Source: Antrihabitans stalactiti (GTDB taxonomy: Bacteria > Actinomycetota > Actinomycetes > Mycobacteriales > Mycobacteriaceae). Taken from it: 64,000 bases of DNA. Shown here piece after piece: positions 25,484-34,276 of this stretch. Location of the stretch: positions 186,001-250,000 of the forward strand of contig NZ_VCQU01000002.1 in NCBI RefSeq assembly GCF_012932915.1, read 5' to 3'. The notes under the pieces were generated by a model. The model was not told where the DNA came from and made no database searches. It worked only from the letters and a program-made list of their open reading frames with translations. Positions within the stretch are counted from its first letter, which is position 1, and each line of letters starts with the position of its first letter. The position numbers were made by a program, and so were the translations under genes.

Positions 25484-26851
25484 GTGCTCGTTGCCGACCT
25501 GAGAGCGAACCTCCCAGCCGACCGACTTGTCGTCGATCCCGCGGTCATCGAGCGCTACCTGCACGACGAGGCCGAGTGGGCACCCTTCGAAAGCCCGCTC
25601 GCGGTCTTGCGCCCTCGAACCGCGGAAGAAGTGCAGGTCGCGGTGCAACTGTGCGCCCGCTATGGCACCCCGATCGTCCCGCGCGGCGCCGGTACCGGTC
25701 TGTCCGGTGGGGCTAATTCCAGCCGTGACTGTCTGGTCGTCGCGTTCGACGCGATGACGGCGATCAAGGAGATCGACCCTCTGGAACGGCTCGCCGTCGT
25801 AGAGCCGGGTGTCGTCAACGACGACCTTCGGCGCGCGTGCGCCGACCTGGGTCTCTGGTATCCGCCGGACCCGGCGAGTTCACCGTGGTCGACGATCGGC
25901 GGCAACGTCGCGACAAACGCGGGCGGCGTGTGCTGCGTGAAGTACGGCGTCACCGGCGACTACGTCCTCGGCATGCAAGTCGTGACAGGAGGAGGCGAGC
26001 TTGTGCGGCTCGGCCGTCGAACACGCAAGGGCGTCGCCGGCTACGACCTCACGGGGCTGATGGTCGGATCCGAAGGCACTCTTGGTCTGATCACCGAAAT
26101 CACTGTGCGCCTGCGGCCGAGGCGCGAGCCTGAGCGCACCATCGCGGGATATTTCGACACACTCGTCGACGCCGGTCGCGCAGTCGCGGCGGTGGCATCG
26201 AGGGGAATTACACCGTCAGCCCTCGAGTTGGTGGACCGGCAGTGCCTGCTCGCTGTCGATGCGTGGAAGAACATGGGCCTGTCGGTCGACGCGAACGTCG
26301 TCCTGCTGGGTCGAGTCGATACTGCGGGCAGCGTCGGCGACGACGAGGCCCGCGCGGTCCGAGCGGCGTTCGACGAGGCTGGCGCTACGTGGAGCGCGCA
26401 ATCAACGGATCAGGCCGAATCCGATGCGTTGTTCGCAGCACGACGATTGGCCTACCCCGCGATGGAGCGGCTGGGTCCGGTACTGACCGAAGACATCTGT
26501 GTGCCGATCCGTGCCGTCCCGGACATGCTTGCGCGCATCGAACAGGTTGCCGCGCTGCGTGATACGACGATCGCGAATATCGCACACGCCGGCGACGGGA
26601 ACTTGCATCCACTCCTTATCGCTCCGCGCGAGGACGACGCGGCTCGCGCCCGCGCGCAGGCCGCATTCAGCGACATCATCGATGCCGCACTGGAACTCGG
26701 CGGAACCGTGACCGGCGAGCACGGCGTCGGGCTGCTCAAGATGGCGGGACTGGCCAAGGAATTGCAGCCCGCCGTGCTCGACATGCATCAGAGCATCAAG
26801 CGCGGCCTGGATCCGTACGGCATTTTGAACCCGGGCAAGGTCGTCTATTGA
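25484..26851 (+). CDS. FAD-linked oxidase, glycolate oxidase GlcD/D-lactate dehydrogenase type
   Basis: 455-aa enzyme of the VAO flavoprotein family. The FAD-binding domain covers about 35-215 (PIVPRGAGTGLSGGANSS, NVATNAGGVCCVKYGVTGDYVLGM, MVGSEGTLGLITEITVRL), with the C-terminal catalytic domain ending in NIAHAGDGNLHPL and TGEHGVGLLK, where the His residues sit. Oxidises 2-hydroxy acids such as D-lactate or glycolate, probably at the membrane with a quinone or Fe-S partner that is not encoded here. GTG 25484 follows AAAGAGG. Confidence 0.9.
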   Translation: MLVADLRANLPADRLVVDPAVIERYLHDEAEWAPFESPLAVLRPRTAEEVQVAVQLCARYGTPIVPRGAGTGLSGGANSSRDCLVVAFDAMTAIKEIDPLERLAVVEPGVVNDDLRRACADLGLWYPPDPASSPWSTIGGNVATNAGGVCCVKYGVTGDYVLGMQVVTGGGELVRLGRRTRKGVAGYDLTGLMVGSEGTLGLITEITVRLRPRREPERTIAGYFDTLVDAGRAVAAVASRGITPSALELVDRQCLLAVDAWKNMGLSVDANVVLLGRVDTAGSVGDDEARAVRAAFDEAGATWSAQSTDQAESDALFAARRLAYPAMERLGPVLTEDICVPIRAVPDMLARIEQVAALRDTTIANIAHAGDGNLHPLLIAPREDDAARARAQAAFSDIIDAALELGGTVTGEHGVGLLKMAGLAKELQPAVLDMHQSIKRGLDPYGILNPGKVVY

Positions 26852-27210
26852 TGCCCGAAGCGCAGCTGGTACCTCATCCGTTCGTTGTCGGAGTGCTTTG
26901 CCCGGTCGACCAGATGCGGGTCGAGTCCGTGAGCTTCCATCCGAAATCGCCGCCACACATAGCTGAGCGCAATGGTGAAAATGACGAATGGAACGACCAT
27001 CATGGCGAGCATTGCGACCTTGATCCACAGCTCTCCTGGTAGCAGGAAAACGAGCAGGAAGAAGGGCAGCGTCGGTACGAAGAACCGCAACAGCCACCGC
27101 CGCTCAGCCCCGGGCCCGACCAGATCGTTCTCGACCCAGGGGTGCAGTGACTCAGGAAGCGTGCGGCCGATCGCGTAACCGACAAATTGTGAAGGCGTCG
27201 GAGTATTCAT
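26845..27210 (-). CDS. DUF5313-like membrane protein
   Basis: 121 aa with two transmembrane helices in the middle (FFVPTLPFFLLVFLLPGELWI and VAMLAMMVVPFVIFTIALSYVW). The N terminus YAIGRTLPESLHPWVENDLVGPG and the overall arrangement match a small mycobacterial/nocardial family I know as DUF5313; function unknown. Convergent with the FAD oxidase gene, overlapping it by 7 bp. Confidence 0.75.
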   Translation of the reverse strand: MNTPTPSQFVGYAIGRTLPESLHPWVENDLVGPGAERRWLLRFFVPTLPFFLLVFLLPGELWIKVAMLAMMVVPFVIFTIALSYVWRRFRMEAHGLDPHLVDRAKHSDNERMRYQLRFGHQ

Positions 27211-27279
27211 GACTTAACGCTACGTCTCTGCGGCGCTTTGTCCAGAGGTCAGAGGCACTTTTCGCTGTTGTCGCCACGG

Positions 27280-27969
27280 CTAGTCTTTTTCCAACGGCAA
27301 GGGCCCGCGGCCCTCGCGCTCATCGACGTAGAAGAGCACCAAAGTCGCGGCGAGTATCCCCGCCGGGATGAATGCCGCGTAGTGGCTCAGCGCCTGCGTC
27401 GAGACTGCACCTATGACCGCTCCGACCGCGAATGCGCTGATGATCCGCGCATAGACACCGGCGACCTTGCGGGACTCGGGTTTGTGATCGACGACGCCGG
27501 CGTAGAGCGCCTCGGTGAAACGCAGCAGGTTGCCAGTGGTGGCAATCGCCATGTAGGACAGCGACCCGACCGTTCGGAACAACCCCATCTGGATAGCCGC
27601 CACGAAGGAGACCGGCACGGTGACCAACGCGTTGTTCCAACTGAGTGGAACGAAAGCAACCGCAACGAGGACCAGGATTTGCGCCACGATCGCCAATCGA
27701 ATCGGATGCGCTGTGAGGCGATGGGAGCGCTCACTTTTGAGCAGATTCGCAAAGGCCACGCCGACCAGAAATGCCAAGATCGGCCATAGATGACCCACGG
27801 CGGCTTGCCATTCCGCTGCAGCGAGGTTGACGCCGAGGAGGATCACGTTGCCGGTCTGGGCGTTTGCGAACACGCCGTCACGGCTGACGAAGGTGTAGCC
27901 GTCAAGAAATGCGCTGGAAGCGGTGAGCAGCAGCGCGAACCGAAGTGTTGTCGACGTCTGGGATTCCAT
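27280..27969 (-). CDS. DUF1275 (YoaK-type) membrane protein
   Basis: 229 aa with six hydrophobic segments. The N-terminal SSAFLDGYTFVSRDGVFANAQTGNVILLG is the DUF1275 hallmark (ASGxVDxxxFL...xTGN pattern), and LFRTVGSLSYMAIATTGNLL repeats it. The family is predicted to be transporters of unknown substrate. The ATG shares bases with the preceding stop (TGATG), so it is translated with the upstream SRPBCC gene and would depend on it. Confidence 0.85.
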   Translation of the reverse strand: MESQTSTTLRFALLLTASSAFLDGYTFVSRDGVFANAQTGNVILLGVNLAAAEWQAAVGHLWPILAFLVGVAFANLLKSERSHRLTAHPIRLAIVAQILVLVAVAFVPLSWNNALVTVPVSFVAAIQMGLFRTVGSLSYMAIATTGNLLRFTEALYAGVVDHKPESRKVAGVYARIISAFAVGAVIGAVSTQALSHYAAFIPAGILAATLVLFYVDEREGRGPLPLEKD

Positions 27970-28477
27970 CAAGGTGCATTCTCTATCGCCGCCTTGAGGT
28001 TTTTCAGTGTGATTCGGATATTTCGGCGATTGAACACGCTGAAGCTGGGTGTGCCGGTCAGGAATGGATCGACGACGGCGGTGAGCGCATCGGGCCACGA
28101 ACGTCGCCCGTCGGTCCAGGTCTCGGTCACCCTGGTGCCGCCGTCGGTCGCCTCGAACGTGTAGTCCCACGACGCGACGGAGACCTTGATGAGAGGCTTG
28201 AAAACTCCCACGCGCGGACCTCGAATGCGAATCGTTCGCCGGGTTCGGCTGCGGTGACGACGCATTCGGTGGTCCAGCGAAAGCCAAATCGCTCGTTGTG
28301 GCCGTCGAACACCGTTCCTACCTGCGTGTTCGCGCTGTCGGCCGATGGCTGCATCGTCGCGCCGCGATTTTCGGGACTCCAGTGCCTCGTCAGGGTCGGG
28401 TCGCTGACCTTCGCGTACACCGTCAGCGGATCCGCTGCGATGTCGATGCTTTCGGAAACCGTGAAGGTGCGGGGCAT
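27969..28477 (-). pseudogene. SRPBCC-family protein gene with a single-base frameshift
   Basis: Two frames together encode one SRPBCC (polyketide cyclase/dehydrase-like, START-fold) protein of about 169 aa. The first (28477 to about 28210) reads MPRTFTVSESIDIAADPLTV...GERFAFEVRA; the second continues VGVFKPLIKVSVASWDYTFE...GTRVTETWTDGRRSW to the stop at 27969. Restoring one G on the minus strand near 28210 (in GCGTGGGA) joins them smoothly. The ATG shares a base with the FKBP gene stop. Either a true pseudogene or a sequencing error. Confidence 0.75.
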
Positions 28478-29040
28478 CAGTGCTGCTTGACCGCGACCGC
28501 GTCGATGACGAACACGAGAGTCTCGTTGGGCTTGATTCCGTTGCCGCCCTTGCCGTATCCGAGCGAGGCAGGCACGACCAGCAGCCTGCGCCCGCCTTCC
28601 TTGAGCCCGATGAGGCCCTGGTTCCAGCCTTCGATGACGCGCGCTTTTCCGACGTTCTCGACGGTGAACGGCTCGCCGCGGTTCCAGGAGGCGTCCTTTT
28701 CGGCCTTGTCCGACCAGGTCACAAGGTCGTACTGCACGGTCGCGTCGTCACCTGCCTTGACTTCGGTTCCGGTGCCGGGCGTGATGTCTTTGATCAACAG
28801 CTCGCTCGGCGGTGCGCAGTTGTCGGGGATCGTGATTTCCGGCCTCGCGTTCGCCGCCCCGCTGACGGTGATCGCGTCGGCGGTGCACGCCGCAAGCGGC
28901 GTGGTAGCGCTGGAGGTTGCTGGGCTGCCGGTAGTTGTCGGCGAAGAGTTCGATGCGCTCTCGTTCGAGCTGCATCCCGCCACGCCCGCGCCAGTGAGAA
29001 GCACCGTCGCGACAGTCATGATCTTGATCGAATTGCGCAC
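28477..29040 (-). CDS. FKBP-type peptidyl-prolyl isomerase, lipoprotein
   Basis: 187-aa exported protein. Signal peptide with lipobox GVAGC, a Ser/Thr-rich linker to about residue 50, then an FKBP domain (about 85-187) with DDATVQYDLVTWSDKAEKDASWNRGEPFTVENVG, VIEGWNQGLIGLKEGGRRLLVVPASLGYG and ETLVFVIDAV. Folds proteins on the outer side of the membrane. First gene of a minus-strand operon with the SRPBCC and DUF1275 genes. Confidence 0.9.
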   Translation of the reverse strand: MRNSIKIMTVATVLLTGAGVAGCSSNESASNSSPTTTGSPATSSATTPLAACTADAITVSGAANARPEITIPDNCAPPSELLIKDITPGTGTEVKAGDDATVQYDLVTWSDKAEKDASWNRGEPFTVENVGKARVIEGWNQGLIGLKEGGRRLLVVPASLGYGKGGNGIKPNETLVFVIDAVAVKQH

Positions 29041-29067
29041 GGTTGGCCAGCGTAGCCGGTGGGCTCT

Positions 29068-29083
29068 GATACATTTTTGTATC
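29068..29083. promoter_or_regulatory. Candidate TetR operator GATACA-TTTT-TGTATC
   Basis: Perfect 6-bp inverted repeat with a 4-bp T centre, in the divergent region between the FKBP gene and the lactate-monooxygenase-like gene. The next operon encodes its own TetR regulator (30265), the most likely binder. Inference from position and symmetry. Confidence 0.5.
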
Positions 29084-29111
29084 GATGTGCTCGGCGACCA
29101 ATGGAGGTTTC

Positions 29112-30272
29112 GTGCCCAACTTCGGTGACTTTCAACTGGAGATCTACTTCGGTGGTTTGGGTGGCGTGCTGCCGACCATGCCGATGACGTACAGCGAGTT
29201 GGAAGAGCGCGCGAAGTATGCGCTGCCGCCGGGCATCTGGTCGTATGTCGCTGGGGGAGCGGGTGACGAGCTCACGCAACGGGTGAACGTCACGGCATTC
29301 GAGAAGTACGGACTGATTCCGCGGATGCTCCGTGCGTCGAAGGAGCGCGACCTCTCGATCGAGCTGTTCGGTATGACGCTGCCGTCACCGATCTTCATGT
29401 CGCCGGTCGGCGTCATCGGGCTGTGCTCGCAAGACGGTCACGGCGATATCGCTACGGCCAAGGCTGCCGCGAGGACGGGCGTTCCGATGGTGATGTCGAC
29501 GCTGACCGTCGACCCGATGGAAGACGTCGCCGCCCATTTCGGCAACACGCCCGGCATGTTCCAGCTCTACACGCCTACCAACAAGGACGTGGCGCAGAGC
29601 TTCGTCAGCCGGGCCGAGGCGTCGGGGTTCAAGGCGATCGTCGTCACGCTCGATACCTGGGTGCCGGGCTGGCGACCGCGCGACCTGTCCACGTCGAACT
29701 TCCCCCAACTGCGGGGCCATTGCCTGGCCAACTACTTCTCCGACCCGGTATTCCGTGGACTGCTGGCCAAGTCGCCCGAAGACGACCCGAAAACCGCAAT
29801 CCTGACGTGGATCTCGATGTTCGGCAATTCGCTGACGTGGGACGACCTCGACTGGTTGCGTTCGCTGACAAAGTTGCCGATCGTGCTCAAAGGGATCTGT
29901 CATCCCGAGGACGCGCGACGCGCCAAGGACGCGGGCGTCGACGGCATCTACTGCAGCAATCACGGTGGACGGCAGGCGAACGGCGGCATCGCCGCGATCG
30001 ATCATCTCTCCGATGTTGTGGAGGCGGTCGACGGTCTGCCGGTGTTGTTCGATTCCGGAATTCGCAACGGCAGCGACATCGTCAAGGCGCTGGCACTCGG
30101 TGCGACGGCGGTCGGCATCGGGCGTCCGTACGCCTACGGGCTGGCGCTCGGTGGCGTCGACGGTCTTGTCCACGTGCTGCGGTCGTTGCTCGCGGAGGCG
30201 GACCTGCTGATGGCGGTCGACGGCTATCCGACCATCGCGGACCTGAATCCCGAAGCAATTCGACGTGGCTAA
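29112..30272 (+). CDS. FMN-dependent alpha-hydroxy-acid oxidase, lactate 2-monooxygenase-like
   Basis: 386-aa TIM-barrel flavoprotein. FMN-site block [27 protein letters not shown], and the active-site His/Arg in [12 protein letters not shown] and [36 protein letters not shown]. The N terminus [15 protein letters not shown] resembles lactate monooxygenase (L-lactate to acetate and CO2) more than L-lactate dehydrogenase. GTG 29112 follows GGAGG; the earlier ATG is poorer. First gene of an operon with TetR and a serine hydrolase. Confidence 0.88.
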   Translation: MPNFGDFQLEIYFGGLGGVLPTMPMTYSELEERAKYALPPGIWSYVAGGAGDELTQRVNVTAFEKYGLIPRMLRASKERDLSIELFGMTLPSPIFMSPVGVIGLCSQDGHGDIATAKAAARTGVPMVMSTLTVDPMEDVAAHFGNTPGMFQLYTPTNKDVAQSFVSRAEASGFKAIVVTLDTWVPGWRPRDLSTSNFPQLRGHCLANYFSDPVFRGLLAKSPEDDPKTAILTWISMFGNSLTWDDLDWLRSLTKLPIVLKGICHPEDARRAKDAGVDGIYCSNHGGRQANGGIAAIDHLSDVVEAVDGLPVLFDSGIRNGSDIVKALALGATAVGIGRPYAYGLALGGVDGLVHVLRSLLAEADLLMAVDGYPTIADLNPEAIRRG

Positions 30273-30873
30273 GCCGGTCACCAAGCGGCGCACAGAAACT
30301 CGCGAACGACTCGTCGATGCGGCCTACGAAGCTTTCGCCGATATCGGGTTCGGTCGCTCGACGGTCGAGCAGGTGTGCGAGCGCGCCGGCTACACGCGGG
30401 GTGCGTTCTATTCGAACTTCACTTCGCTCGACGAGTTGTTCCTCGCGATGTGGGAACGGAAATCGGCCGAACTGCTGACCGGCGTGCGCGCTGCGTTGGA
30501 CGACGATGCCCCGGCGGTGCGGTCTGTCGGCGATATCGTCGAGCACTTCGCCGGCGTCGTTCCGATCGACGACGTCTGGTACCGCATCACTGCCGAGTTC
30601 ACCGCACATGCGTTGCGCCATCCGTCGTTACGACGGGTGATGGCGGCGCGCGAAGCTGCGATCAGCGCAGCGCTCACACCCGTTCTAGAGACCTTGCTCA
30701 ATCGGATCGGGCGCACGATTCCCGACCATGTTGCGATGGGGCAAGCGCTCGTCGCCGTCCACGACGGCACCACTGTACAAGTGCTGCTCGAGCCGGACGA
30801 TGCAGTCGTTCGTGCGCGCCGCATCACTCTGCTCACGCACGTCATCACCGCCTACTCGGAGGACCGAAAATGA
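30265..30873 (+). CDS. TetR-family transcriptional regulator
   Basis: 202 aa. Helix-turn-helix region at about 10-58 ([40 protein letters not shown]), followed by a ligand domain. It overlaps the preceding oxidase gene by 8 bp and the next gene by 4 bp, so it is co-transcribed. It probably represses this operon through the palindrome at 29068; the inducer may be the 2-hydroxy acid or an ester, which is conjecture. Confidence 0.87.
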   Translation: MAKPVTKRRTETRERLVDAAYEAFADIGFGRSTVEQVCERAGYTRGAFYSNFTSLDELFLAMWERKSAELLTGVRAALDDDAPAVRSVGDIVEHFAGVVPIDDVWYRITAEFTAHALRHPSLRRVMAAREAAISAALTPVLETLLNRIGRTIPDHVAMGQALVAVHDGTTVQVLLEPDDAVVRARRITLLTHVITAYSEDRK

Positions 30874-32048
30874 GCAACGACGCTCGTATCAACGGCTGGA
30901 CCGCAGACGGATTCGAATCGGTCGGTGCGTCATTCGCGAAGCTCATCGGACCGGGTCGGCCCGGCGGTGGAGCACTCACGATCAGTGTGCACGGTGAGCC
31001 GGTCGTGAATCTGTGGACCGGATACGCCGACGCCGCCCGGACCACGCCCTGGACCGAGAACACCGGCGCGGTCGCATGGTCGGCAACCAAAGGTCCGACG
31101 GCGATGGTCATCCACCGGCTGGTCGATCGCGGCCTCCTCGACTATGACGAACCCGTCGCACGGTACTGGCCTGAGTTCGCGCAGCAAGGCAAGGGCACGA
31201 TTACGGTCCGCGACGCTCTCACACATCGTGCCGGCTTGTCTTCGGTCGTCGGATTGACAACTCGGCCAGCGGATTTCCTCGACCTGGAGCTCATGGAGTC
31301 GCGCATTGCGGCCGCTCGTCCGCGTCTCCACGGGGTCCCCGCGTACCACGGCCTGACCTACGGCTGGGTCCTCGGCGGACTGGCGCGCTCGGTTACCGGC
31401 TCGTCGCTGCCGGACCTCTTCCGCACCGAACTGGCTGAACCGCTCGGTGTCGACGGACTGCACCTGGGTGCGCCGGCTGCAGGTTCGAAGACCGTGATCG
31501 CCGAGATGGTCGGCAAGCGGTTCGGGTCGCTGGGCTCACGCGTCGCACTGTCAGTTGCGTCGGTCGCGGGCCGCGCTCCCTACGTCGGGTTGGTGCCGAA
31601 TGCGTTCGGCGACGTGCTCGGACCGCTCACCAAGGGTGACCCGCCGCTGGTGATCGGCGCGAATCTCGGTGCGGCGTCGGGCATCTTCACTGCACCCGCC
31701 CTGGCGAACTTCTACGCGGCGATCGTGAGCGGAACTCTGCTGAGCCCGGAACTCAACGCGCAGATCGGCGTCCTCCAGTCGCGGCAGCGCGATCGAATTC
31801 TGGGCCAGCTTTGGGGACTCGGCTTCCACCACCTGCCCGGCATGCGCGGATTCGGCCACGTAGGTTTGTCCGGAACGACAGGGTGGGTCGTACCCCAACA
31901 CGGCCTGGCCATCGGCTTCGTCCACAACCGGATGGACCTGCGGACCCTGCCCGCCGATCAGGTGCTGTTGCCGCGGCTGATGCCGTCGATCGCCAAGGCG
32001 GTCCGCGCCTCCCGGCCCGCACGAGCAGGGGAGCGGCGCGCGTCCTAG
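30870..32048 (+). CDS. Serine hydrolase, beta-lactamase/esterase (EstB-like) family
   Basis: 392-aa cytoplasmic enzyme without a signal peptide. Nucleophile motif WSATKGPTA (S-x-x-K), the region THRAGLSSVVG, Tyr near AYHGLTYGWVLGGL and a late GHVGLSGTTGWVVP. This family (EstB, LipE-like) hydrolyses esters rather than beta-lactams. ATGA overlap with the TetR gene. With the upstream oxidase, it could supply a hydroxy acid from an ester. Confidence 0.88.
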   Translation: MSNDARINGWTADGFESVGASFAKLIGPGRPGGGALTISVHGEPVVNLWTGYADAARTTPWTENTGAVAWSATKGPTAMVIHRLVDRGLLDYDEPVARYWPEFAQQGKGTITVRDALTHRAGLSSVVGLTTRPADFLDLELMESRIAAARPRLHGVPAYHGLTYGWVLGGLARSVTGSSLPDLFRTELAEPLGVDGLHLGAPAAGSKTVIAEMVGKRFGSLGSRVALSVASVAGRAPYVGLVPNAFGDVLGPLTKGDPPLVIGANLGAASGIFTAPALANFYAAIVSGTLLSPELNAQIGVLQSRQRDRILGQLWGLGFHHLPGMRGFGHVGLSGTTGWVVPQHGLAIGFVHNRMDLRTLPADQVLLPRLMPSIAKAVRASRPARAGERRAS

Positions 32049-32052
32049 CAGG

Positions 32053-32685
32053 TCACTTGGTAGCGAAGGACCGCATCAGTTCCACGGCCGTCTCGACGTA
32101 GGTCTTTCGTTCATCGACTGCGAAATTGCCGCGCAGGCCCCTGGCGAGTCCGCCGATCGCAAAACCGGTGAGCGCGTTCGCTATTGCCGCGGTGTCGAAT
32201 GTCGGATCCAGAATTCCCTGTTGCTTGGCTCGAGCCACGTACATCGTCGTCACCGCAGTGAACATGTCGGCGAGTCCGAAGATTCGCGCACTGACTGCCT
32301 CGTCGATCATTCCGCTGCGGATCAGGACTGTCGACAAGGTCGGGTGCTCATCGAGCAGCGTGAACAGATTGTCGCCGACTCTGCGTAGGTAGTCGGCGAA
32401 ATCGTCGATCGACGAGAGGTTGGTCGGTGCCACGTCTGCGCCGATGGCAGCCATGATCTGCTCGATGATGAAATCGATGACGCCGTCGAGGACTTCGCGC
32501 TTGTTGTCGAAATACAGGTAGAACGTGCCGCGCCCTAGTTCGGCGGATTGCATGATCTCCGTGATCCCTGTGTCGTGATAGCCGCGCTCGGCAAATTCCT
32601 TGTACGCCGCTTCCACGATCTGCCGCTTGCGTCGCTCGGTCAGGGCGGGGTCGGCCGGACGGCCCGGACCAGCGCGGCGTGTCAT
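32053..32685 (-). CDS. TetR-family transcriptional regulator of the monooxygenase operon
   Basis: 210 aa with the N-terminal basic GRPADPALTERRKRQIVEAA and helix-turn-helix TGITEIMQSAELGRGTFYLYF. It is divergent from the Baeyer-Villiger operon at 32776, with 90 bp between starts; the palindromic word TGACGTGTCA at 32741-32750 lies between them and is a possible site. ATG 32685 is chosen over an upstream ATG that would extend into unlikely sequence. Probably represses the divergent operon. Confidence 0.87.
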   Translation of the reverse strand: MTRRAGPGRPADPALTERRKRQIVEAAYKEFAERGYHDTGITEIMQSAELGRGTFYLYFDNKREVLDGVIDFIIEQIMAAIGADVAPTNLSSIDDFADYLRRVGDNLFTLLDEHPTLSTVLIRSGMIDEAVSARIFGLADMFTAVTTMYVARAKQQGILDPTFDTAAIANALTGFAIGGLARGLRGNFAVDERKTYVETAVELMRSFATK

Positions 32686-32775
32686 GTCGGCAAGTCTACA
32701 TGTTGAGCGTGAGCGTTTGACCTGCAATTAATAACATGGTTGACGTGTCAGCCATATAAAAGTACCGTCAGCGAC

Positions 32776-34276
32776 ATGAAGAAGGAACCAGACCACGAGG
32801 TAGCGATCATCGGCGCGGGGTTCGCCGGCATGGGTGCAGCGATCAAGCTGAAGGACGACGGGATCGACGACTTCGTCATCATCGAACGTCGCGCCGACGT
32901 CGGTGGCACCTGGCGCGATAACACCTACCCAGGTGTCGGCGTAGATATCCCGTCGTTCACGTACTCGTATCACTTCGAGCAGAACCCGAACTGGTCGCGC
33001 GTCTTCGCGCCTGGTGCGGAGCTGATGAAGTACGCCACCGACATCGCAGACAAGTACGGATTGCGCAGGCACCTCAGACTCAACACGTCGGTCGACACGG
33101 CAGAGTTCGACGAGGGAAATCATCTATGGCGCTTGACGTTCGATACCGGTGACGAGATGACCGCGCGGTTCCTCATATCGTGCCACGGCGTGCTGGTCAC
33201 TCCGGTGCAGCCGAACATCGCAGGTCTGGACAGATTCGAGGGCAAGATCCTGCGCTCGGCGAGTTGGGACCACGACTACGACGTCGCCGGCAAACGCGTG
33301 GCCGTCATCGGGACGGGAGCCAGTGCCCTGCAGATCATTCCGACGATCGCCCCGGAGACAGCACGTCTCGACGTGTATCAGCGCACGCCGATCTGGGTGA
33401 TCCCCAAGGTGAATCCGTCGATTTCGCCCGTTGTGCAACGGGTATTCGCGAACGTACCGCTCGCCCAACGAGCGGTCCGGCTCGCAACTACTGCAGGTAG
33501 CGACGGCACGGTGATTCTCGGTGCGGTCTACAACCGGCAACTGCCGCTGATTGCGAAATCCATGGAAGCCGTGTGCCGCGCGCAACTGCGAGTTCAGGTG
33601 AAGGACAAAGACACTCGAGCGAAGCTGACACCTGCCTACGCCTTCGGCTGCAAGCGCCCGTCGTTCTCCAATGCCTACCTGCGTGCATTCAACCGGGACG
33701 ACGTCGAGTTGGTCACCGATTCGATCGAACAGGTCACTGCCAACGGAATCAGGACGGTCGACGGCCAGGTCCGCGAGGTCGACGCAATCGTGCTCGCCAC
33801 CGGATTCAAGGTCTTCGACGTGCCGTACACGATCCGCGGTGTCGACGGCGCGGACCTCTCGGACGTGTGGGCGCGTGATCGCAAACAGGCATACCAAAGG
33901 TTCGACGCTGCCGCAGTTCCCCAACTTGTTCCTGGTCCCAGGTCCGTACGGGGTATCCGGCGCCTCGTGGTTCGGCACGATCGATCTGGGCGTCACCCAC
34001 GCGGTAAAGGTGTTGCAGGAAGCCAGGAAGCGCGGCGCAACGCGCGTCGCTCCCACGATGGACGCACACCGCCGGTTCCTCGACGACACGTTGCGCAAGG
34101 TCGAGCGCGAGGTGTTCAAGAGCCCGAGCTGTGCAGGGTCCAACAGCTACTACACCGACGAACATGGCGACGCGCCGTTCCTGCGCCCCAGTCTCGGTGT
34201 GTTCAGCTGGTTCAGCGTCCGCTACTTCAGTTGGAAAGACTACTCGTTCGACACTTGTGCGGAGCTGTCCGCATGA
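32776..34276 (+). pseudogene. Baeyer-Villiger-type monooxygenase gene with a single-base frameshift
   Basis: The N-terminal part reads VAIIGAGFAGMGAAIKL, GGTWRDNTYPGVGVDIPS, VAVIGTGASALQ and up to DRKQAY; the rest, GSTLPQFPNLFLVPGPYGVSGASWFGTIDL to the stop at 34276, lies in another frame. Dropping one C at about 33894-33895 (TACCAAAGG) rejoins them into a roughly 499-aa enzyme. In the fingerprint FEGKILRSASWD the usual His is Arg160. The stop overlaps the next gene ATG. Either decay or a sequencing error. Confidence 0.75.
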
